In this document: in pieces, positions 57,697 to 64,000 of the stretch | Layout: each line of letters opens with the position of its first letter | How positions within the stretch are numbered: the stretch's first letter is position 1 | Origin: Ignavigranum ruoffiae | GTDB lineage: Bacteria > Bacillota > Bacilli > Lactobacillales > Aerococcaceae | DNA: 64,000 nucleotides | Direction of reading: 5' to 3' | Assembly (NCBI RefSeq): GCF_900110675.1 | Contig: NZ_FOEN01000001.1 | Location: 1-64,000 of the forward strand | Position numbers and translations under genes: made by a program | The notes under the pieces: generated by a model | Databases searched by the model: none | What the model was told of the DNA's origin: nothing | What the model saw: only the letters and a program-made list of their open reading frames with translations

Positions 57697-58876
57697 ACAA
57701 ATGGTGCGACAACAAGAGTCTCGCATCGACTATGGGATTATTCTTAGTGTATTAATATTGGCGATTATTGGCATTGTCAGTGTCTATGCCACTACCCATT
57801 TAATTCAGGGACAAGATTTACGTCCGACCTTAATGCATGCCTTGTGGTATGGGGTGGGAGCCCTAGTCATTATCTTCACCATACAATTAGATAGTGAACA
57901 ATATTGGAAGATAGCCAGGTTGCTCTATGGCTTTGGCATTTTGCTGCTGATTCTTGTACTTTTATTCCATGATCGCCAGTTGGCCTTGGAGACTGGAGCG
58001 AAATCATGGTTTAGAGTGGGAAATGTTTCTTTCCAACCTTCGGAAGTTTTTAAACCTGCTTATACCGTGTTTCTGGCTCGTTTGGTCACTGAACATAATG
58101 CGTCAAATCTGCATCGCAGCCTGCGGTCCGATTTTATCCTCTTAGGAAAAATTGCCTTATGTGCGCTCCCGCCGATGGTCTTAATTCAAATTCAGAATGA
58201 CTTAGGGACTAATTTGGTTATCATCTCAATCACTGCTGGAATTATATTAATTTCAGGGATTAGTTGGAAGATATTGTTACCGATTATCTTAATTGCTGTT
58301 ATTGGTGGCGGTAGTTTGATTATTCTAGCCGGATTTTACCCTCATATCTTAGTGGATTCTGGTTTATTTGATACTTATCAGATGGCCCGGATTCAAAACT
58401 GGTTGAATCCATTTGGCGATACCCAGGGTTCAGGCTATCAATTGGCTCAAAGTATTAAGGCTGTCGGTTCAGGTCAACTCAGTGGCAAGGGCTTTGGTTT
58501 TTCGGAAGTTTCTGTGCCGGTTCGAGAATCTGACTTTATCTTTACGACGATAGCTGAGAATTTTGGCTTTTTGGGCGCCTCAGTCCTCTTATTTGTTTAT
58601 TTTGTTTTGATTTACCAGATGGTACAAACCTGCTTTGAGACAAAAAATGAATTTTATGCTTATATTTCTACTGGAATTATTTCGATGATTCTGTTCCATA
58701 TTTTTGAGAATATAGGCATGACTATTGGTTTATTACCGATTACTGGGATCCCGCTTCCTTTTGTATCACAAGGGGGATCAGCCTTGTTAAGTAATATGAT
58801 TGGTGTAGGCTTAATTCTGTCAATGCGCTATCACCATCGAAATTATAAATTTGCCCTAACAGAAGATTATTTTTGA
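57683..58876 (+). CDS. rodA: SEDS peptidoglycan glycosyltransferase RodA
   Basis: 397 residues with ten membrane segments. GAKSWFRVGNVSFQPSE (about 110-126), NDLGTNLVI (about 172-180), the catalytic Asp284 in VRESDFIFTTIAENFG, and GIPLPFVSQGGSALLSN (about 356-372) mark the SEDS family; the RodA branch is favoured by the mreBCD context of the genome and lack of FtsW-linked genes. It polymerises lipid II in the elongasome with a class B PBP not in this window. Confidence 0.88.
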   Translation: MKATRQMVRQQESRIDYGIILSVLILAIIGIVSVYATTHLIQGQDLRPTLMHALWYGVGALVIIFTIQLDSEQYWKIARLLYGFGILLLILVLLFHDRQLALETGAKSWFRVGNVSFQPSEVFKPAYTVFLARLVTEHNASNLHRSLRSDFILLGKIALCALPPMVLIQIQNDLGTNLVIISITAGIILISGISWKILLPIILIAVIGGGSLIILAGFYPHILVDSGLFDTYQMARIQNWLNPFGDTQGSGYQLAQSIKAVGSGQLSGKGFGFSEVSVPVRESDFIFTTIAENFGFLGASVLLFVYFVLIYQMVQTCFETKNEFYAYISTGIISMILFHIFENIGMTIGLLPITGIPLPFVSQGGSALLSNMIGVGLILSMRYHHRNYKFALTEDYF

Positions 58877-58884
58877 GGTGTATG

Positions 58885-59184
58885 ATGAAAAAAGATAAAG
58901 AGTTATTATATAAATTGATTGAAGGAAAATTAAATCGAGTTTATTTGCATCCAGATACTCTTGCGGAGATTGGAGAAGTTGAATATATAAATTTACATGC
59001 TGCAGGTCCCGTCGAAGCGGGTCAGGTGGTGGCTAATATTGAAGCGGAGAAAGCTGCCATTGAAATCCCGATTGAAAAAACGGGAGCGATTGTCAAGACG
59101 AATGCTTCAGTGGAGGCCATGCCCCAAATATTATCTTTAAATAAGGCCGATGAGAATTGGTTGTTTGAATTTGAAGAAGCATAA
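58885..59184 (+). CDS. GcvH-like lipoyl-domain protein
   Basis: 99 residues; ATG 58885 is favoured over the ATG at 58882 and TTG 58873 by GAGGTG spacing. The H-protein fold is clear: VEYINLHAAGPVEAGQVVANIEAEKAAIEI (in parts, about 32-61) with the lipoyl-lysine position Lys56 in EAEKAA, and ENWLFEFE at the end. It is shorter than true GcvH (about 125 residues). It follows rodA by 8 bases. No glycine-cleavage P or T genes, ligase or sirtuin genes are in view. Confidence 0.8.
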   Translation: MKKDKELLYKLIEGKLNRVYLHPDTLAEIGEVEYINLHAAGPVEAGQVVANIEAEKAAIEIPIEKTGAIVKTNASVEAMPQILSLNKADENWLFEFEEA

Positions 59185-59187
59185 AAT

Positions 59188-59264
59188 AAAGCATCCTGGC
59201 CAGGTTATCGCTGAAGTGTCCGCTTAAGACAACTTCATGAACGGGTCATGGATGCTTTGTTTGT
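59188..59264. terminator. Bidirectional terminator
   Basis: AAAGCATCC pairs with GGATGCTTT over a partly paired inner region (CTGGCCAGG and others), ending TGTTTG on plus and with an AAAA/TTTT flank on minus. Confidence 0.72.
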
Positions 59265-59267
59265 TAA

Positions 59268-60005
59268 TTATTGGGCCGATTTTCGACTGCGACAGACTAA
59301 ATCTTCAAACAATTTAGCTTGTTCTTGGTTAACCGCTAGCTGGATTTCAGGATGCCATTGGACGGCTAGTAGGCTATGATCTTGATCGATATATTCAATC
59401 GCTTCAATAATATGATCAGAACTATAAGCGGTTGCCTTTAGCGGACTAGCTAGTTGGTCAATGGCTTGGTGATGATAGGAGTTGACCAAGGAAGTCGACC
59501 CGATAAGGGTTGACAGATATGATGATGCGTCAATGCGAACCAAGTGATGCCCCTGTCTTAAATCACTTTTTTGCCGATGTTGTAGATGGATCTGGTCAAG
59601 TTGTTGAATCTCTTGATGGAGGCTGCCGCCGAAGTAGACATTAATAAGTTGAAATCCACGACAAACACCCAAGATTGCTTTCTGTTGTTGAATGGCTTGA
59701 TCCAGTAAAGATAATTCGAAACGGTCTCGCTCCATATTGACGGGACCCAGATTTGGTTGAACCTCTTGCTTGTAAAGTAAAGGGTGAATATCTTCACCAC
59801 CACTGAAGATGATGCCATCAACTTTATTGATCAATTCTTGAGCAATACTCTGGTCGAGAAGTGGAAGAGTGACCGGAATGCCACCGGCTTGATATACCGC
59901 CTGACTGAAATCTTGTAAACTATAGCTATAATGCCATTGAATGTTAGAATTTTTTTCAGTTTCTTGCATGATGTTTCCAGTAATACCAATCAAAGGTTTC
60001 ATCAT
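59268..60005 (-). CDS. Gamma-glutamyl-gamma-aminobutyrate hydrolase family protein (peptidase C26, class I GATase-like)
   Basis: 245 residues. GIIFSGGEDIHPLLY (about 64-78), the nucleophile Cys in LGVCRGFQLINVYFGG (about 112-127) and the catalytic His/Glu in VQWHPEIQ (about 214-221) match the PuuD/C26 family. It likely hydrolyses gamma-glutamyl amides. AAGGAG precedes two adjacent ATG codons; the second (60002) is equally possible. Confidence 0.9.
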   Translation of the reverse strand: MMKPLIGITGNIMQETEKNSNIQWHYSYSLQDFSQAVYQAGGIPVTLPLLDQSIAQELINKVDGIIFSGGEDIHPLLYKQEVQPNLGPVNMERDRFELSLLDQAIQQQKAILGVCRGFQLINVYFGGSLHQEIQQLDQIHLQHRQKSDLRQGHHLVRIDASSYLSTLIGSTSLVNSYHHQAIDQLASPLKATAYSSDHIIEAIEYIDQDHSLLAVQWHPEIQLAVNQEQAKLFEDLVCRSRKSAQ

Positions 60006-60100
60006 TTTTCTCCTTTTTGTTAAATCATAGCTAAGCTAAAAGAAGAGGTCAACCTAGCTAAACGGATTGAGATTATTTATACTTAAAGAGAGGTGACAGG

Positions 60101-61117
60101 ATGGATTATCAGAGAGTCATGACAGAATTGCATCAGGGTAAGCTGGCTCCGGTGTATTACTTACAAGGAAGTGAGAAGTACTTAATTGATCAGTTCTTAA
60201 AGCAATTATTTAATACTTTAGAGAAGGATCAAGCACTAGATATTATGCAAATCGATTTAGAAGAAGAGTCAATCCAGTCAGTCATCGATGAAGCTAATAT
60301 GTTTTCCTTCTTTGCTGATCAGCGGATTATCATTGTCGATAATGCCTCTTTCTTAGCTAACCAAAGTCCGCTTAAACTTAATAAGACAGAAGAGAAAAAC
60401 TTATCAGAATATATCAGCTCACCAAATTCAGCGACGGTTGTCGTCTTTTTGTCCCGGCAGGATCAGATTGACCGTAGACGTAAATTAAGTCAGCTATTTA
60501 CTAAGCAGACGCTCTTAGTGGATGTGACCCCATTAGATGAACGCCAGGTAGATCGTTTTGTGCGGGAATATTTAAGGTCCAGTGAAATAAAACTTGGCAA
60601 GCATGCCCTTGATGAATTGCTAATTCGTGTCAATTACCAATTAAGTTTGGCGATGATTGAATTAGAGAAATTACATACATTTGCCTTATCAGGACAGGAA
60701 CTTTCGGTCGAGAATGTCCGTCAATTAGTGCCTAGAAGTCTTGAAACGGATGTCTTTGAACTTTCAACTGCAGTCAGCCAAGGAAAAGTCAACCAAGCCA
60801 TCCAAATCTATCAAGACCTACTGCTGATGAAGAATGAACCCATTGCCTTGCATGCTTTGTTGGTCAGTCAATTTCGCTTAATTTTACAAGTCAAGTTATT
60901 GAAAGAGCGGGGCATGATGCCTGGTCAAATGGCAGAATATTTGAGTGTCCATCCTTATCGGGTTAAACTGGCCTATCAGACAAGCCAGCGCAAAACCTTG
61001 CCAGCTTTGTTAGCTTTGTATGATGATTTTGCTGAGATAGATTATCAGATGAAGATGGGAATCGGCCAGGCAGAAAATCATTTCTATCTCTTGTTAACTA
61101 AAATTGTCTCTAGCTGA
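60101..61117 (+). CDS. holA: DNA polymerase III delta subunit
   Basis: 338 residues. APVYYLQGSEKYLIDQF at the start (no Walker A Lys, as usual in delta), DNASFLANQ, and VARSLETDVFEL-like LVPRSLETDVFELSTAV (about 209-225). It opens the beta clamp in the clamp loader. rpsT follows on the opposite strand, the usual holA-rpsT neighbourhood of Bacilli. Confidence 0.94.
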   Translation: MDYQRVMTELHQGKLAPVYYLQGSEKYLIDQFLKQLFNTLEKDQALDIMQIDLEEESIQSVIDEANMFSFFADQRIIIVDNASFLANQSPLKLNKTEEKNLSEYISSPNSATVVVFLSRQDQIDRRRKLSQLFTKQTLLVDVTPLDERQVDRFVREYLRSSEIKLGKHALDELLIRVNYQLSLAMIELEKLHTFALSGQELSVENVRQLVPRSLETDVFELSTAVSQGKVNQAIQIYQDLLLMKNEPIALHALLVSQFRLILQVKLLKERGMMPGQMAEYLSVHPYRVKLAYQTSQRKTLPALLALYDDFAEIDYQMKMGIGQAENHFYLLLTKIVSS

Positions 61118-61143
61118 GGATAGAACCTAGTAAAAGAAGGTAT

Positions 61144-61173
61144 AAAAAAAGGTTGAAAGCCAACTTTCAACCT
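61144..61173 (-). terminator. Terminator of rpsT
   Basis: On the minus strand AGGTTGAAAG-TTGG-CTTTCAACCT followed by TTTTTTT. Confidence 0.93.
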
Positions 61174-61181
61174 AAATGCCT

Positions 61182-61433
61182 TTATTTATTCAATTTAGCT
61201 AATTTTGAAATATCACGAGCAGCTTTATTTGCGTGAATTAAACCTTTATTCGCAGAATTTTCAATTTGTTTCACAGCTGCTTTAAATAAATCAGCTTGAT
61301 TTCCTTCACCAGATTCAACCGCAAGTTTGAAGTTTTTAATCGCCCGACGCATGCGAGAAATTTGAGCAGTGTTGCGATCTGATTTAACAGCCGTTTGACG
61401 AACACGTTTAATGGTTTGGACAGTATTTGCCAA
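61182..61433 (-). CDS. rpsT: 30S ribosomal protein S20
   Basis: 83 residues from a TTG start at 61433, because AAAGAGGTG lies six bases before it and the product then begins MANTVQTIKRVRQT as S20 proteins do. An in-frame ATG at 61451 lies ahead of the ribosome-binding site. Typical C-terminus GLIHANKAARDISKLAKL. Monocistronic, with its own terminator. Confidence 0.95.
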   Translation of the reverse strand: MANTVQTIKRVRQTAVKSDRNTAQISRMRRAIKNFKLAVESGEGNQADLFKAAVKQIENSANKGLIHANKAARDISKLAKLNK

Positions 61434-61620
61434 GGAATTCACCTCTTTCATAATTATTGCGTTTTGTAACTCTATCAGAATTATTAAAGCGAGTCAACAG
61501 ACATTATTATAACTTATTCAAAAGTACAAAAGCAATCATAAATTTTCGGATTTTATAGCATTATATTGGATGAAGCGTTATACTAAGATGCGAACGCTTG
61601 TTCTAGAGAGGAAAGGGTCC

Positions 61621-63621
61621 ATGGATCAATTTAAATTAAAATTACCTTTTCAACCGAGTGGGGATCAACCCCAGGCAATTGATAGTTTGACTCAGGGAAT
61701 TGAAGACGGCCAGCGCGAGCAGATTCTTTTAGGGGCAACGGGGACAGGAAAGACCTTTACCATTGCTAATGTTATTCAGAATGTTAACAAACCGACCTTG
61801 GTTTTAGCCCATAATAAAACTTTGGCTGGTCAATTATATTCTGAATTGCTAGAATTTTTCCCCGATAATGCGGTCGAATACTTTGTGTCATACTATGATT
61901 ATTATCAACCTGAGGCGTATGTACCTTCTTCGGATTCTTATATCGAGAAGGAAGCCAGTGTTAACGATGAAATTGATCGATTACGCCATTCAGCTTCTTC
62001 CGCTTTAATCGAAAGACGCGATGTGATTGTGGTGGCTTCTGTTTCCTGTATTTATGGTTTAGTCGATCCACAAATGTATCGCGACCAAGTCTTGTCTTTG
62101 CGCAAGGGTCAAGAAATTGCTCGAGAAGATGTGATTGCTCGTCTGGTCGATATGCAATTTGTTCGCAATGATTTTGATTTCCAACGGGGGACCTTCCGCG
62201 TTCGTGGTGATGTGGTTGAAATTTTCTTAGCTTCTAGGGAGAGTCAGGTGCTACGCATTGAATGGTTTGGTAATGAAATTGAACGCATCCGCGAAGTGGA
62301 TGTTTTAACCGGTGAAATTAAATCTGAAGTGGATCATTTTCCTATTTTTCCAGCGACTCACTTTGTGGCCAATACCCAACAAATTGTCCGCGCGGTCGAA
62401 TCGATTCGTGCGGAGCTTGAAGAGCAGTTAGCCTACTTAAGGGGAGAGAATAAACTTCTTGAAGCCCAACGTTTGGAACAACGAACTAATTATGATATTG
62501 AGATGCTGCTTGAAATGGGTTATACCAATGGTATAGAGAATTATTCACGTCATATGGATGGACGTAAGCCCGGGGAACAGCCTTTCACCTTGCTAGATTT
62601 CTTCCCGGACGATTATTTAATTGTAGTAGATGAATCGCATATGACCATGCCTCAGATTCGCGGTATGTATAATGGTGACCGCGCACGTAAGCAACAGTTG
62701 ATTGACTATGGTTTCAGATTACCGAGTGCCCTAGATAACCGGCCATTAAGGTTAGAAGAATTTGAGGAACATGTGAATCAGATTGTCTATATTTCAGCAA
62801 CTCCGGGTCCTTATGAGTTAGAACATACTAACGGAGAATATGTTGAACAAATCATTCGACCCACTGGCTTGTTGGATCCTCTAGTTGAAGTTCGGCCGAT
62901 AAAAGGGCAGATTGATGATATCGTTGGCGAAATTAATCAACGAGTGGAGAAGGGTGAGCGGGTCTTTATCACTACTTTAACTAAGAAGATGTCGGAGGAT
63001 TTGACCGATTACTTAAAAGAACTTGATATTAAAGTGAAATACTTGCATAGTGATATCAAAACCCTGGAACGGACTGAAATTATTCGTGATCTGCGTTTAG
63101 GCGTTTTTGATGTATTGGTCGGGATTAATTTATTGAGAGAGGGTCTCGATGTACCTGAAGTTTCATTAGTAGTCATTCTTGATGCAGACAAAGAAGGTTT
63201 CTTGCGCAGTGAACGAGCTTTAGTCCAAACGATTGGTCGAGCTGCTCGGAATGCTGAAGGAAGGGTCATTATGTATGCTGATACCATGACTGATTCAATG
63301 CAGCGAGCCATCGATGAAACTAATCGACGTCGCAGTATTCAGCTGGAATATAACCGGGTACACCATATCACGCCCAAGACAATTAAGAAAGAAGTGCGTG
63401 ATCTCATTCGGATTACCCATGAAGTTGAGCCTGAGAATAAAGAGCAAGATCTGCTTGGTCAGTTCCGTAAAATGTCTGCTCAACAAAGAGAAGAACAATT
63501 GGAAGTGTTACAATTACAAATGCGCCAATATGCTAAAGATTTAAACTTTGAGGCAGCGGCTGACTTGCGCGATATTATTATTGAATTACAAACAATTTAC
63601 AAAAAAAATAAGCGCAAGTAA
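61621..63621 (+). CDS. uvrB: Excinuclease ABC subunit B
   Basis: 666 residues from ATG 61621, preceded by GAGGAAAGG; the in-frame ATG at 61570 is upstream of that. Walker [15 protein letters not shown] (about 36-49), the beta-hairpin [15 protein letters not shown] (about 90-104), [10 protein letters not shown], helicase motifs [10 protein letters not shown] and [11 protein letters not shown], and a C-terminal UVR domain (LRDIIIELQ). Nucleotide excision repair. No uvrA within view to the right edge. Confidence 0.97.
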   Translation: MDQFKLKLPFQPSGDQPQAIDSLTQGIEDGQREQILLGATGTGKTFTIANVIQNVNKPTLVLAHNKTLAGQLYSELLEFFPDNAVEYFVSYYDYYQPEAYVPSSDSYIEKEASVNDEIDRLRHSASSALIERRDVIVVASVSCIYGLVDPQMYRDQVLSLRKGQEIAREDVIARLVDMQFVRNDFDFQRGTFRVRGDVVEIFLASRESQVLRIEWFGNEIERIREVDVLTGEIKSEVDHFPIFPATHFVANTQQIVRAVESIRAELEEQLAYLRGENKLLEAQRLEQRTNYDIEMLLEMGYTNGIENYSRHMDGRKPGEQPFTLLDFFPDDYLIVVDESHMTMPQIRGMYNGDRARKQQLIDYGFRLPSALDNRPLRLEEFEEHVNQIVYISATPGPYELEHTNGEYVEQIIRPTGLLDPLVEVRPIKGQIDDIVGEINQRVEKGERVFITTLTKKMSEDLTDYLKELDIKVKYLHSDIKTLERTEIIRDLRLGVFDVLVGINLLREGLDVPEVSLVVILDADKEGFLRSERALVQTIGRAARNAEGRVIMYADTMTDSMQRAIDETNRRRSIQLEYNRVHHITPKTIKKEVRDLIRITHEVEPENKEQDLLGQFRKMSAQQREEQLEVLQLQMRQYAKDLNFEAAADLRDIIIELQTIYKKNKRK

Positions 63622-63680
63622 GGGATTTGTGTTAGTATAAGTGTCTAAGTTTTGATATGAAATTTGTGGGGGTGTTATTT

Positions 63681-64000
63681 TGGCTCAATTTCCGTCCAGG
63701 ATAAAAAGTTTTGAAGGATTAAAAGGCTTCGCTGTGGCGATGGTAATTTTCTATCATCTATTTCCAAATTATGTTCCAGGCGGGTTCTTAATGGTAAATA
63801 CCTTCTTGGTGCTTGGTGGTTATTTCTTCGCCTATAAAATGGAGAAGCACCAGCCAGTCGACCAGAAAACAAATTACCCGGCCATTGGTCGCTATCTTTT
63901 AAAAACTTTTGAGCGTTTATTCCTGCCACTTTTATGGATGATGATGATAATTGTTCTGGGCTTTGTACTATTTAAACCGATTGAATTGCATTATATCCGC
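63681..64000 (+). CDS. Membrane acyltransferase (acyltransferase 3 / OatA-like), N-terminal part cut by the window end
   Basis: TTG start at 63681, GGGGGTG upstream. The visible 106 residues read MAQFPSRIKSFEGLKGFAV then MVIFYHLFPN with a conserved His, followed by VPGGFLMVNTFLVLGGYFF and a basic loop and third helix (LFLPLLWMMMIIVLGFV), as in acyltransferase 3 (OatA) proteins that O-acetylate peptidoglycan. The rest lies outside. Together with the deacetylase at 54431 it suggests two routes to lysozyme resistance. Confidence 0.8.

Overview
The window looks like a chromosome segment of a low-GC Gram-positive bacterium of the order Lactobacillales. The family is probably Aerococcaceae or a near relative, but this is an inference from the whole picture and not a measurement. 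Supporting signs are AT-rich intergenic DNA, strong AGGAGG-type ribosome-binding sites, TTGACA/TATAAT promoters, an LPxTG-anchored serine-rich adhesin with an accessory Sec locus, LiaFSR, a T-box, a tmRNA and a long block of genes in the order typical of Bacilli.

Region 1 (1-13087) is the end of a serine-rich repeat glycoprotein (SRRP) adhesin gene followed by its dedicated export and glycosylation locus: secY2-asp1-asp2-asp3-secA2-gtfA-gtfB and a 55-residue single-membrane-span ORF at the position of asp4. GtfA/GtfB would add the first sugar to Ser/Thr of the adhesin, Asp1-3 would modify and deliver it, SecA2/SecY2 would export it, and sortase would anchor it at LPYTG. secA2 carries a one-base frameshift in a T-run exactly at its DEAD/Walker B motif.

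Region 2 (13250-19855) holds cell-shape genes mreBCD, a KtrB/TrkH potassium channel, the rplU-prp-rpmA ribosomal operon (L27 with a Prp-cleaved N-terminal extension) and ackA. Region 3 (19926-26130) holds pepF (minus), pepT, a YfcC-type carrier, pyrR and a small membrane protein.

Region 4 (26316-42022) is a conserved Bacilli block: 6S RNA next to rarA, then cysteine desulfurase-DUF1831-mnmA, recD2, a lipid kinase, a HAD phosphatase, alaS with an alanine T-box, ireB-ruvX-DUF1292, mltG, udk and greA. Region 5 (42056-48638) holds liaFSR, an IscA/HesB-like protein, and a heterodimeric multidrug-type ABC exporter. The exporter is preceded by a promoter, a 26-codon leader ORF and a terminator, an arrangement like known antibiotic-responsive attenuators.

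Region 6 (48795-64000) holds tmRNA (minus), several small or poorly known genes, a YjiH-type transporter, a polysaccharide deacetylase, a phosphoglycerate-mutase-like phosphatase, a YihY protein, RodA, a GcvH-like lipoyl-domain protein, a class I GATase-like hydrolase, holA, rpsT (minus), uvrB and the start of a membrane acyltransferase cut by the window end. No insertion sequences, prophage, tRNA, rRNA or CRISPR arrays were seen.
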